NCBI RefSeq assembly: GCF_040581485.1
Contig: NC_090133.1
Location: 26,748,139-26,812,138, forward strand
Source of the DNA: Linepithema humile
Lineage: Eukaryota > Arthropoda > Insecta > Hymenoptera > Formicidae
Direction of reading: 5' to 3'
Length of the DNA: 64,000 nucleotides
In this document: one piece after another, positions 14,780 through 26,914 of the stretch
How the letters are laid out: every line of letters starts with the position of its first letter
Position numbering within the stretch: the first letter of the stretch is position 1
Notes under the pieces: generated by a model
The model's database searches: none
Told to the model about the DNA's origin: nothing
The model's input: the letters and a program-made list of their open reading frames with translations, nothing else
Program-made: the position numbers and the translations under genes

Positions 14780-15640
14780 CCACCCTCGCTCCGCGGACGT
14801 TCATGTCATTACCGACGGTGCATTTTAAAAGGATGCCGAGCGGCGCTAGAAGCGTCGTCGGGGGTGGCGTCGGGACGGCTCGTCCGACCAGCGGGGGTAA
14901 TAGCGACGGGTGGTGGGCATCCCCTTGCGCGACGGGAAGCGAATCGTGAAATCGTCCGAACAGACGGACGGACGGAGTGACTGCGACACGGTCATATGGA
15001 GCCGAACGACGGGGCGGCGTGTTAGGCGATCGGCGGTCCCGCTTCCGCGGGACGAGCACGAGGGCCTACCACGAGGAGAGCGCGAATGATCGATCCGACA
15101 GTTCGGTGAGTGTGCGAGTGAGTGAAGTATCGGAAAAGTGCCACGCGCGAAGGAGGAAGAAAGGAAGGAAGAGAGCGGACGATCGGCTTCCGAGTGCGCT
15201 TGCACTCGTCGGCGCGAGAGACCCAGAAATGGGTCAACCCAACCCAGCGACGACCGTTTTCTCGCGCGAGTCACTCGGTGGCCTAGTTTCGCCGGGGACG
15301 AACAAATAAAAAGAGTCGCGACGTCCCCTCCCGCCGCCGCGAGACGGCGGCGACGTTACGCGCGCGTCTCGTCGTTGCCGTCGTCGTCATCGTCATCGTT
15401 GTCATCATTATTGTCGTCGTCGTCGTCGTCGCCGCCGTCGTGGACGACGCTGCTGCTGATCGCGAAACAGTCTTCTTTCTGCCGCGGGAAAGAGTTATGG
15501 ATTCCCTCGAACTTCCTGCTGGCCTTCGGCTAGCGAGAGTCCATCGATTGACTCGCCGCTCCGACGTCGCGATACGGCATTAGACGCGGCTGATAGCCGT
15601 GCCGCTGCGGGAGTGAAATCGCCGAGGAGGTGAGAGAAGC
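14780..15640 (+). promoter_or_regulatory. GC-rich candidate promoter or leader-exon region of ZUP1
   Basis: This is one of the most GC- and CpG-rich stretches on the left side. It includes a GTC/GCC-rich trinucleotide tract (about 15365-15445) and several GTGAGT or GTGAGA sites that could be splice donors (for example near 15105 and 15629). The ZUP1 start-codon exon is preceded by an acceptor-like TTGAAAG at about 17091, which implies a non-coding first exon upstream. Its location here is inferred from base composition only. Confidence 0.3.
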
Positions 15641-17114
15641 CGCGTTAAGTGCAGCGGTTCAAGTGACAGTGCTTCGGAAAGAAACCCGTTCCGACTCATT
15701 TACTCTAATCGTCAAGATTTAATACACTGCAATAAACGCGTTTTTTCTTCTTTTTTTTTTTGAGTTAATTATGGTGACACCTTGAAATTAAATGTGATCG
15801 TCTCGAGTCGTTCTCAATGCGTTTCCCACTCGATTAATTGCGCCGGGAATCAGGAATCTGTGGGAAAGATATTCTCGGTGCAGGTGTACTTGCGACATAG
15901 TTACTATGTTGCTAACGTGCCATCGCAACCTCGTTTCACGGTCGCGGAAAGGGATGTCCGGTTCGATTGCACCGAGAGAAAAGAAAAACGGGAAAATCGA
16001 GTCGACGTGTCGCCACGATGAAATATATCTACTCGTTCGCACATTGCGTAGACTATTTCAGAAGATTAAAAAGAATGCATTAAAATGAGTGCTTCCGAAG
16101 ATAGATCATGTCGATGATACATGACGGTATATCAGTTCTAAACTCAACCGTTTCTTTCGATTAAATTAAATTCTAAATTCTACACTGTGCAAGGAAAGGA
16201 AGATGTAATCGATAAAATTTTTTTAATTAATTAAATTAGTTAACTAACGTTAGTTCTTCGCGGAATTGGTTTTCAACACGAACGAATTAGCCGGAAATTG
16301 TTGGCTTACTATGAAATGTCATTCTGAGGCCGTATCGATTGTCAGAAGAAATTAATCGAGATCGCGCACATAACGTCGAATTATTCGCCGCAAAAATATT
16401 CGCGCGTGCTACCTCAACGTGCCACCGTAAGTGGATCTAAAAAGTAAACCCGCGACCTCACTCTCGCTTTGTATCGTCGTTCGATCGTGCTGGAAGCGTT
16501 TCTCAACCCGGAAGCGGTTTCCCATTTAACTTCTCCTTCGCGAGCGCTCTTCCGGAGACGTGGAGCAAAGTGCGATAAGCAGATAAGATCAAAGAGGCAG
16601 AAGGAAAGTTGTAACAAGATAAACAACAAAGTTTCATTAGTTTTGTTATTTAAATATGCACGTAAAGTATCTTTGAAGCAGTAATATTAATATTAAAATA
16701 TTCATATTTCTTAGATATAATTATCAATCAATAATTATCAATTATCGTTTTTATTATTCAGAGTGTACATCTGTCGCGATACACGCTGCATATTAAGTGC
16801 CATTACTTATCCCCATCGACATAACTGATCTTGATATAACTTAATATCTGTGTGTGAGATAATCAAGAGTATCCGCTGTGCAAATGTTATTTACTTAAGG
16901 ATTACGTTACTCGACTCGTCGACATCCCGCCATTATTTACCCCGGAAACTTGGAATTAATCCCGCCTACCTACGTCGTGTCGGAGAGCGCGCGCGATTAG
17001 CCGGTGATAAATTTATGACGGCGATCCTGATATCTCGCGGTATCTTTAATCTCTGACTATATTAAATTTCTTGTTGAAAGGATCGGAAAGGCCGCTACCA
17101 CGGACACGCTGAAA

Positions 17115-18886
17115 ATGGCGTCGAGCAAACCACCGGAGATGAACTACACGTGCGAGATTTGCGGCCTGGAGGGCTTCAACGACGAGGAGATGCGCTCGCA
17201 CATGGTGCAATATCATCTCCAGGGTGCCGCCAACTGTCCGTTCTGCGATCTGGGCGAGATCTCGCCCACGGAGATGCTGGTTCACGTTAATAGCGCTCAC
17301 TTGGACTACCTGACACCGAGGTATACTCAACAGTGCAAAAACATAGATCTACATTATTTTTTTATTATATAATTGAAAAGTTTATTATATGCTCAATAGC
17401 ACAAGCGTAGATTGATCATTATACTTTTGTTAAATTCTTTATACTGAATTTTATTATAGAATGATATTAGAAAAAAGCTTTTTTTCCAAATTCATATTAA
17501 TTTTATATTATTTTCTTTTTATCATATTAGCGCAAAGTGAGATAAATTAAGATAATGAATAATGCTCAGAATTTTCTTCAACGACAATTCAACTTTCCAG
17601 TTTTAGGCACAATTTTTATTTTTGTATAACATGGTTGCTACAAGATTGAGAGATCGCCGAATTTAGCTCCTGGTGTTATTTCATTTTTTCTCTTAATAAT
17701 AGATAAATGTGATAATAAAATAGAATTGATATATATGAATTAATAATTAATAAGAACGCGCTAAATGCGACAATAGACTGATAAATGAGATGGATATGAT
17801 GATAATAAATGAATGATTAGAATAATAGATGGAAAAACTAATTAAATAAGGTAGATAAATTAAAAAACTTTATAATAGAAATTCAATTCAATAACGTAGC
17901 AAACATAGTTAAATACAGTCCTATTAAGCATAAATCTCTACTAGAAATCTCTATGCGTAGCCCGAGAGCAGATTTATCCATATATTTTGCTTCCAACATT
18001 AATGGCAGGCTTGATTAATCAAATTGGCACTTGTAATAATGACTTTTAATTACATGCAATTTGAAACGTAGATACGCAAAAAGTGGGTCCCAAGGGAAAC
18101 GGTAGATGTCACCACTAAACGTAATCAGCAGTCCCACAGCTATTAGCAAAGGAGTAAATTTATCTATACAGTTGCGATTATTATTTATTGATGCGACCAC
18201 CATATAACTATAGATGCGGGCACGAACAGTCTTAATTTTCCAGCAATTACCGATACGCTAATGAATTACCGTTAATATTACCGACACGCTAGTACCTTAC
18301 CGGTTGATAGTTTACATTTTTTCCCTCCAATATGTCACATGCTGGATAGTCGTACACAGTTTAAAGACACATGTCACAACAGTTTAAGTTAAAAAATAGC
18401 AAGTGTTATCAATGCCCTCGTATTTAAAAAAAAGAGCTACAGAATTTATTTCCATGAGATTCTCAAAGAAACTTTTTAAATGCAAGGAATATTGCAAGAG
18501 TCAGAAAAGAGCTGGATTGATTATGTGTCACACAGCGAAACGTCGGCGAATGCAGAAATGGCAAGAGAAAGTGTTGAAGAAAAAGTAATACGCTTTGCGA
18601 CCACGATATTATCAATGCATGCACGTAGTTTCCGTCGTTTTATATCCCCGCGCGCGATTCTGCATAAATATTGTCTGAAATGTTCCAGTGGACAAAGATC
18701 TTGCTAACGGTAATCGCTTGTATACTTGCAGCACTCCGGAGAACGATATGATGGCGTTCATCGATGATGACTCGCTGATGGATGAACATAACAGACACGA
18801 TGAGTGCAGGGCGCCTTCGCCGTCTATGTCTTTGCGGCTGCCTCATCTGCAGAACGGCTGGGGCAGTTCTTCCGCACAACGTGTCA

Positions 18887-18920
<34 letters not shown>

Positions 18921-21040
18921 ACAACAACATCATCAGCAGCAGCTGTCGCCAAGAAAGCCGGTTGTCCAAGCGAATCCCAACATGAATAATAATAACAACA
19001 ATAACAACAGTAACAATGCCAATGCCGGTAACGGATGCACACAGTGTTCAGACTGTATTCGTTGTGAGAATGTGAGGAATGAGCATGTGGCTTCTTGTTC
19101 AGTGTTGGAAGGTGCAGCGGGCCAAGGTTCACCGCTGCGTTCAGGCCTAAATCTACAACTGCGCTCGCACGCTTCCCCGAAACTTCCAGTGCAGGAGTGC
19201 CCCATGTGCCCCTACAGTTCCGACAGTCCGCTGAGGCTGGAAGAGCATATCAATCGCCAACACTTTGATCTCACCTCGCCGTCCTTCCCGCCGGACTCTC
19301 CGCCGTCCCGGGATGGAATTTTCAACTGCCCACTTTGCGTTACATCTTTTCCGAATTCTTCTGACCTTGAGTTACATGTTAATATTGAGCACAAGGATAT
19401 ACTTAGGTACGACACTCCTCTGTGCGATGGAGATTCGTGAAGTATTATAAAACAGAAAGCAATCTTAATGCAATTAAGAGATAAGTATTTAATCGATTTA
19501 TCTTTGACAGTCCTGCGAATGGAACAACCTCACAATCCGATATAGCTACTATCGGTAGCTCGACACCTGCCTGTCCAGTATGTCTTAGTACATTATTTAA
19601 AAATAATGACGACCTAATGGCACACATCGAAGAACACTTCAATAAAAAGAGCACACCGTCGCCCGTGACACCAGACGTATCAACCGACAGAATGCTGGCT
19701 AAAGACATGGAGAGAAGAGAGAAGGAGGTGAGGAAGTTGCGCGAGCAGCGTGAGTTCGAGATGCTGAGAGCGCAGTACGGTATGGACAATCAGGGTAACT
19801 TCAGAGAGCAAAGTGTCACCAATATGCAGAGGGCTGTGTACGCGGGCGAGATGACGGTGGCCGATTTCTTCGAGAGACAAATCGAGCTCAGAGTCGCCGA
19901 GAGCAGCGGGATCGACGACGGCAGTTCTTGTACACGCGGTAAGTAATCTATCTTCTATGTAGAAAGCTCTAAATCCGACAATCCAGCGCTGCAGCTTATC
20001 TATGAATGACAATACTTATTCCTTCGTAGGTTTGGTTCCGAAAGTACGAGCCATCAGTCAGGCTTGCAGCAACGTGGTGAACACCTGGATGTGTTCCACC
20101 GTGGACCATTACGCGTCGACTTACGGCGACAAGGGCTGGGGCTGCGGTTACAGGAATATGCAGATGCTAATCTCGTCTCTCTTACAGCACACAGGGTACA
20201 ACGATCTAGTTTACAAAGCGTGGGGCTCCGGCGGCAGCAACTCCACGGAGAACCCTTTGCGCAGCTCCATGCCGTCGATTTCTCGATTACAGAAAATGAT
20301 CGAGTGGGCGTGGGCGCAGGGATTCGATATCCAAGGTGCGGAGCAGCTCGGCGGTAAACTCGTTAACACTAGGAAATGGATCGGCGCGACGGAGGTATTC
20401 ACGCTGCTGTCTAGTTTGAGGATAAAGTAAGTTCCATGATCTCGGCCGATCGCCAAGTCATACGACGCACACTTTTCTCTCCCTGACTTCGTACAGGTGT
20501 CAGCTGGTGGACTTTTATAGACCTACCAGTGCGGACGGCGGCCATCCCGAACTGTTCAACTGGGTGCTGCAGTACTTTCAACGATGCGACGATTTTAAGC
20601 CACCACTTTATCTTCAGCATCAAGGTAAACATTTTTTGGTCATTTTTCAGACATCGAAATCAAGTTAACGTATTTGAATGCTTTCAGGGCACAGCAGAAC
20701 GATAATGGGCGTGGAACAATTGAGAGACGGCTCGATAACCATGTTGGTGCTAGATCCAAGTCACAGCCCGGCGCAAATGACGCATTTCAGTAGCACGAGT
20801 AGCGCGCCGGGCGCTATGAGGCTTGTACGAAAGTCAACCGCCGCGATGAAGGCCAGACAGTATCAAGTTGTAGCTGTAACCGGAACTATGGATACGGAAA
20901 CACAATATCAGGTAATATAGGCGCCTCGTTATTTATTGATAATACGCATCAACTCGTCTACTTTATTTCCCGCATCTTCTTCTTTTTATTTTCAGCAAAG
21001 TAAAGTACTACGATCAATGCGTGTTCCTCAAGACAGGTGA
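17115..21040 (+). CDS. ZUP1: ZUP1/ZUFSP-type zinc-finger deubiquitinase (peptidase family C78)
   Basis: A deubiquitinase family that cleaves K63-linked ubiquitin chains and, in vertebrates, acts in genome stability. Coding exons: 17115-17320, 18732-19406, 19511-19938, 20030-20426, 20497-20624, 20688-20911, 20996-21040, all with GT-AG sites; total 700 aa, against about 580 in human. The N-terminal half has five C2H2 fingers (the first C13/C16/H29/H34, the second starting C41/C44, three more in exons 2 and 3). A polar insert in exon 2 carries poly-Gln and poly-Asn. A charged helical arm follows, with a block ending AVYAGEMTVADFFERQIELR. The C78 domain starts near residue 437; the catalytic Cys is C475 in GWGCGYRN, His is H613 in GHSRTIMGVE and Asp is D634 in LDPSH, so the enzyme should be active. 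The start at 17115 is the first ATG after a likely acceptor and leads straight into finger 1. The last exon has only 14 codons plus stop. Confidence 0.94.
17321..18731 (+). other. ZUP1 intron 1
   Basis: A 1.4-kb AT-rich intron begins GTATAC and ends TTGCAG. A 61-codon basic open frame at 18403-18588 shows no recognisable domain. I see no other structure in it. Confidence 0.75.
18889..18945 (+). repeat. coding CAG/CAA repeat in ZUP1
   Basis: A CAG/CAA run encodes an interrupted polyglutamine of about 20 residues with two histidines inside. About 40 bp later an AAT/AAC run encodes polyasparagine. Both lie in the spacer between the finger pairs of ZUP1, outside any fold, and are likely to vary in length between individuals. 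Confidence 0.9.
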
Positions 21041-23117
21041 GAGTTGCTGGTTCGAGAAACGATCGAGTCTCGCGCGAAGACTATAGACTACTGCCTCAAA
21101 CCAATCTTGTCCGGCATCCTTGAAATTACGTGACCGCGATGTCCTTTGTTCTTCTACTGCTAGCAGACTTATTCCATTGTATAGTAGTTGCAGATCGTAT
21201 TATTTAACAATATATTCTTGCATCTCTATAGCCATTAATGATGGACTGACTCTTTGAATCGTGTCCGCGCGACGCCTGTGACGCAGTGGACAATTTCGCG
21301 GAGCTAATATTCAAATATCAAAAAAAAAAAAAAAAAAAAAAAGAAAGAGAAGGCTCCCTGATGCGTTCGCTGCTGTTCGAGCACGTAATCCTTTCCGAAC
21401 GGAGAAAGTCCTTATCTTTAACAAAAACTTGCCGTATCCACGTGCGTGTGAATTTCTGCGAGGAAAATTGTCAGATCGAGACGGCAAAAAAGTCCAGGGA
21501 AAGATAGCGTTAAATCGATCGTCGTTTCTTGTCCAAAATGTTCTGCTCAATTTTCGTCGCACAGGCTGTGCTAACCCTTAGTCGACCAATCGTCTCGTAC
21601 CGATCGGTTGCACCATCGAGAGAGCCGTGGCAGAGCTTGGAAAACGAGACTTTTTCGTAGCTGTGATGCTGTTATCAATACGACGCTAATCACTCACGTA
21701 GCGTCTAACGGACACACTCTTGGAAACGCTCCAGAATCGATGCGGTGTTCCCAGCACTTATCTGGTTCTACATTCTACAATTTGTGAGAAAATCCTCCAT
21801 CAAAGGAGGAGAAAGACCTCCATCAAAGTGTTGTCGACTTTTAGTCAATATAAAAAGTGCCGAGAGCCATATGGTATATACCTTAACGACAAATTTTATA
21901 TAACAATATGAAAGATATTCTTTGACGCATTTTGATTGCTAAAACGCTTCTATGAAAGAGTCTGGAGTGTCTGCAAAAGTGACGTAAGTCGCATTTTCAT
22001 ATATTATATATTATATACTATACACATACACATACACACATTACACATGTGCACTCTTCGTTATATCGTACTTCACTGGCCCACACATAAAGTACAACTA
22101 CTTTCATATTAATTATAAAATATTCTATTTAATTATCCAATCGACTTTAGACTACTTATGTCTTAGCTCGTAAGTTCAATACAATGCTGTGAATGAGAAG
22201 ATAGATGAAGAAAAAAAAAAGTCCATTTACTTGTTATTTATATTATACACTTGACGATTATGTGACTTAGTAAATTATTATTATCATTACTCTTATCATG
22301 GTTCATAAATTGTACTGATATATCTAAGATCTATTTATTATAGTTAAAAAAAATATATATATATTTGCGACCATTCAATGAAGGGCGCGACACCCGCGTC
22401 ACGCGAGGATGTCGCGTCGTTGTTTTATAGCTTCGATATTTATGGTGCACCAGTCGAACGTAAGTTTGTCTTTCAGCCCAGTAGGACCACGTCGCAATAA
22501 CATTGACTGACTGCAAAAAAATGTCAGAAAATGATAAATTATTATTATTATTATTATACTGGATTTTGCCATATATGTCGAATTAAGAATCTGTTCATTA
22601 TTTGGAGTGTTCAGGAAAACCAAATTGTGGAATCGTTATGCAAGAGTAAAACCTTCGCATTAGCCACACATCAAATTAAAATATATGCTTTGTTAGAATT
22701 CCCAAAAAAAAAGAAACTAATTTTTATCCTTATCCTATTATGAGATAAAAATTGAAGATTGAAATAAAAATCAGTTTAAAAAGGATATACATTTAGTCAG
22801 ACAAATTCTTTTGGAAGAATGCTTATTTTTTTATTTCTTATAAATCATTGGTACAATCTGCTTCATACTTCTTTGAAGCTTGATCACAATGTCAAAAAAC
22901 TATTAAATTAATTTGTTACTATCCCTATAAGAAACTCATTTAGCTTCATAGATGCAACACTTATTTTTATTTTCTAAAAAATCTAAAAAGATAATTATTT
23001 ACAAAGACATACATAGTAAATATGTCTGTGACCTGAGCATTTTCTTTATAAGAAAACTTTACGTTCTTTGCTGCAAAGATATCTCTGGTAATGAGATATT
23101 CATCAATCCTGTTTGTT
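21041..23117. other. 3' flank of ZUP1 and interval to COX17
   Basis: This holds the presumed 3' UTR of ZUP1 and the downstream flank of COX17; the two genes converge here. It contains a poly-A run (about 21320-21342) and TA/CA-rich simple sequence (about 22000-22040). No further coding exon was recognised. I could not place the polyadenylation sites with confidence. Confidence 0.6.
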
Positions 23118-23771
23118 TTAAATATTAAATCCCATTGATCTCATACAAGTTTTATGCGCTTCTATGAGATCGCCGCAATTTTCCTCGCCCTTTTCTATGA
23201 TGCTGAAAAGATTAAATGCAACTTTGATAATAATATAAAACGTAAATCTTCTAAATTAAACAAAAACTAACGAAAACTTACTAGACTTTCAAAAATTATC
23301 AAAGTAATATATTTCAACATGTTTCAATTAAAAGTGATTGCAAATTCAAATCTTTAAATTCAAGAATTAAATTTTTGTTATTAGAACAAAATTTGGAAGT
23401 TTGGAACAGTTTGGAAGTCATGGAACAAATTACATTCCATGACAGTAAAAGTTAAAATACAATTTTTGTTGTACATTTCTACATTAAATTCAGCTAGTAA
23501 TACATTTACAGTTTTAAAAGTTTAAAATATAAAAATCAATATTTCATTTATCTTTTAATAATTATATGATTCAAACATAAATAAAAGAATTCGATTTAAA
23601 ATGTGCAATAAAATAAAACCCGCAATGTTTCTAACCTAAATGCTGAATATTTAATCATTAAATTGCATACCATGTATCCCTCGCTTTCTTCGTTTCAGGA
23701 CAAGCACAGCAAGGTTTCAATTTCTTTTTCTCCTCCGGCTTCGTTTCAATCTTCGCTTCAGCGTTACCCAT
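23118..23771 (-). CDS. COX17: COX17 cytochrome c oxidase copper chaperone
   Basis: A mitochondrial intermembrane-space chaperone that passes Cu(I) to SCO1 and COX11 for cytochrome c oxidase assembly. Exons on the minus strand are 23671-23771 and 23118-23202, joined by a GTATGC...TTTCAG intron within codon 34 (TG|C); total 61 aa, close to the usual 62-69. The diagnostic block KPCCACPETKKARDTC gives the copper-binding C21/C22. The twin CX9C pairs C24/C34 and C43/C53 needed for the Mia40-imported coiled-coil-helix fold are complete. The protein ends KTCMRSMGFNI, as in other COX17 proteins. The start is the only in-frame ATG and is followed by a charged Glu/Lys-rich leader of about 18 residues typical of the family. 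Nothing suggests damage. The small size and split codon make it easy to miss in automated gene finding. Confidence 0.97.
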
Positions 23772-24013
23772 TTTAATTAATTATAACAAGAATCACAGAA
23801 TGTGTAAACGCTGCGCTACAAATTACATATACGAGGTTAAGATATCATATGATGACCCTCGCGGCAGATTTTGCAAATTCTTAAAACAAAACCGTCGATA
23901 TGACCAATTAACTACCTTACCAATCGATGAAGAAAGATAACTTTGCATTCGTGAATCAGATAGCGCCAGAAACATGAAAAAATAGACATTTTATCATAGA
24001 GTTTAAGTTACGT

Positions 24014-24375
24014 TTTAATCTTTAATTATGAAAATATGGACTGCTAATTACCTCCACTTTTCCTATCTAATCCGTATATAAGAATATGTATCCAACATCT
24101 TTCAATATTTTTCGAGATTTTGGCCCCAACCTGACGAATTGCGGAAAATTCAAAGTATGTAAGAAGGATGCAAGGATTAGACCCGTAAAACTGCAGGTTT
24201 AAATTAAAGTCATTTATTTTCCCTTTTCTATACTTCCTCGATTTGCAGCCTTCCACAAAACAATATAACATTATTTTTATATATTTAAATTATTGTCAAA
24301 AATTCAAGCCACAAATCTTGGATATCAAGTCAAGTTGGCTTTAGCGGTCCATATTTTCATAGTCAAAGATTTTAA
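24014..24375. mobile_element. short inverted-repeat-flanked segment enclosing a THAP-like open frame
   Basis: About 38 bp at 24014-24051 matches the reverse complement of 24337-24375; the shared core is TATGAAAATATGGAC(T/C)GCTAA with AATCTTT on its outer side. The segment between is about 285 bp. It contains a minus-strand open frame (24044-24271) that begins MLYCFVEGCKSRKYRKGK and has C-x4-C and C-x2-H about 49 residues apart, spacing that fits a THAP finger. The invariant Trp and the AVPTIF end of THAP domains are missing. It may be a non-autonomous DNA transposon or a decayed captured fragment. No target-site duplication was established. Confidence 0.35.
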
Positions 24376-25288
24376 GGGTACCTTAAGGGTTGGAAACTTA
24401 TCTGATTCTAATTGGTTGATCCACTCCATTACTTTTCCAAGATTCCATTTTCCGAAGTTTCGACTCACGGGACAGCACCCTATAATTATCTTTCTTTAAA
24501 AAAAGTGTTTCTAACAACTAATTACTATCAGCAATGCGTGTTTCTTGCACCACATCTCATACAAGGTATGCTACAATATGCATTATTTTTGAAATTGGAG
24601 GATATTCTAAACTTTATCTTAACTTTATCACATAACCAATAAAATGTATACGGGTCTTCAGCAAAATCGCACAAACTTTGTTGGTTACCTGCAATTTTAT
24701 TAAATAATAAGAATTGACCGTTTAATTGAGCATTCAAGAGCTTGACACACAAATGGCATACTTATAAGCTTCTCTCGAATGTTTACTATGATTATACTTT
24801 TACTTGATCGTTTACAACACTATCATGAACGTTCTTGAATTCCTTGAAAGAAGGAAAGAAACATTTGTTTCTCAGAATATTTTAACATATTCGCTTTCGC
24901 GTACACAAAACGCGCACGAGACTTGAATATATTATAGAATATATATTATATTATATTATGTATTTTGATAGTTTTATTTTAACAGTTGTTTGACAAGTTT
25001 AAAGTGTTTAAACAGATTTATGAATTAAATCAATTAAATTGGTTTTAGGCTGTAGACATATATATCTACAGTTGATACAAAGAGAGGCTTTAGAACAATC
25101 AGAGCAACACCGTCTCTATCAATTCATCTAAAGGCTGGAAGTCATGAAGATGAACGTGAGAAGAGCAACTGTGGCCAGAGCAAGAGATAATAGACGCCGC
25201 TGCGGAAGCCAATGTACAGGTAAAAATGGCTATGTTTGTTCATGTGCGATGTGCGCTGAAAAGTTTGGCCAGTTTTTACTGTTAGAAC

Positions 25289-25366
25289 CCCAGGGAGAAC
25301 AACAGGTCTAAGAAACGTCTAATAGACGTCTATTAGACGTTTCTTAGACCTGTTGTTCTCCCTGGG
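25289..25366. repeat. perfect 78-bp palindrome (39-bp arms, no spacer)
   Basis: The two arms are exact reverse complements, meeting at GAC|GTC between 25327 and 25328. Each arm starts CCCAGGGAGAACAAC at its outer edge. No target-site duplication is visible in the flanks. It could be a foldback miniature transposon or two very recent terminal repeats left after internal loss. Transcribed RNA would form a perfect 39-bp hairpin. Confidence 0.9.
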
Positions 25367-25948
25367 ACCACGTGCAAATTTATATAAAAAGTGTAAAAAA
25401 TATGTTTGTTCAGTATGTAGTGTAGAGATTGAAACAACGAAGCAAATTTCTTGTCACCTCGTCGCAGGACGTTATAAATGCTGCGCATTATAAACCTCGT
25501 CCAGGAATATTTATGTTTAGGAGTATGATTGATTATTATATTATATAATAACTAATTATAATAATAAAAAAACATTAGATGACGATCATTTGTTACTTGA
25601 GTAATTATTTTAGAATAAAATATTTAAAATAAAACTCATAGTAAATAAAACTCACTGTAAATAAAACTTATAAATAAAACCAATCGTTGCTCTCTAGATT
25701 CAATAATATATTTAATACATTATTGAAATAATATTATTATTATAAATAATAATATATTATTAAACGCTATAGCGTTCGAATTATTAGACTCATATTTGCA
25801 TGCAGCTTACAACAAAGTATTATAAAAAAAAACAAGCACACTTTCGACATTTTTTAATCAATACGAATAGTGATATGACACACTTGTAATAATTTCAATA
25901 TAAACCCCAGGCACAATTAATTATTCTTTATTCTTCTTAAAAGTAGCA

Positions 25949-25950
<2 letters not shown>

Positions 25951-25982
<32 letters not shown>

Positions 25983-26004
25983 CCCTCCCTCCCCCCTCTC
26001 TCTC
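25951..26004. repeat. TC microsatellite running into a CCCTCC tract
   Basis: Thirty bases of pure TC are followed by a C-rich polypyrimidine stretch and a few more TC units. Confidence 0.9.
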
Positions 26005-26914
26005 AAAATAATAAGAATGATAATTTAATACCTAAAAGTACTAATTAATGAACAAACATGAACCCGATTAACAAATATCTCGTGACCGGTGCAATTTTCG
26101 TCTACTGCGTTTTTACTTTAATCCAACGCATCTGTCTATCGGATATCGAAACCTTGAAAGGCAGATGGTGTTGGAGCAAAACGTGATCACGTAGCAGGTG
26201 TATAGTTGCTGAACGCGTGCGACAGGTGAACAGGGGACGGCTTTAATTCCCGCATGCGCTCAAAATTACTTCCGATCTTGTGAAACTACGCAATTCGAAA
26301 CCTAACGAAAAGAAAAATTAACATTATAAAAAAGTATAAAATGTCGTATAGTCAACTTTTAATTCGTATATAATAGTTGCCAGATTGTTGAGAGGTGCAG
26401 TCAAATTTCAATAATTAGTATTACTTTTCATACATTTTTCTGATACTTTGAATTCTCATGATATAAATATACTCGAGATATTTTAATCTATATTCTTTAT
26501 TTTATTCTTGATAAAAATTACTTTTTTTACAACTTTTATTTACAACTTATATTATAACTTTTCAAACATATTTTTAAACATATTTCGAAATCGATTCTTT
26601 TTTCAATGTGGATATTACACGTTTACAATTGTCAATTCCGTACAATTTATTATAAACTAAAGAATACCAATATTTGCATTATTCATTATTTGTTTGAAAT
26701 AATAATGATATTAAGATATAAAAAAAAATTAAAAACGAAAATAATATAATTTAAAATTAGCACACACACAAATAATACTTAATTAAAAATTAAAGAAGAA
26801 AATGTAACGGTTATTAATATAATATAAATGTATTGCTTTTAACAAGTACATTGTATCTGTCAGTGCCTGTAGTTTTCGATTTGTCTTTTGTAATTAAATT
26901 TTTGTTCTTCTATT

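Larger units (their letters stand above)
1..17114. other. long gene-free stretch upstream of ZUP1
   Basis: I found no open frame here with convincing protein character, splice structure or family motif. The open frames present are short, mostly overlap on both strands, and read as arginine- or serine-rich low complexity from CpG-rich DNA. Local CpG-rich blocks (about 4.3-4.7, 10.1-10.7, 14.0-15.7 kb) alternate with AT-rich blocks (5.7-6.1, 9.7-10.1 kb). Several pyrimidine tracts ending in AG (near 6060, 10073 and 13860) look like splice acceptors, so non-coding leader exons or a large intron of an unseen gene are possible. It also holds a poly-A run (about 1184-1203), an ATTCATATAT-type array (3332-3382) and a TC repeat (11886-11919). 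Confidence 0.6.
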
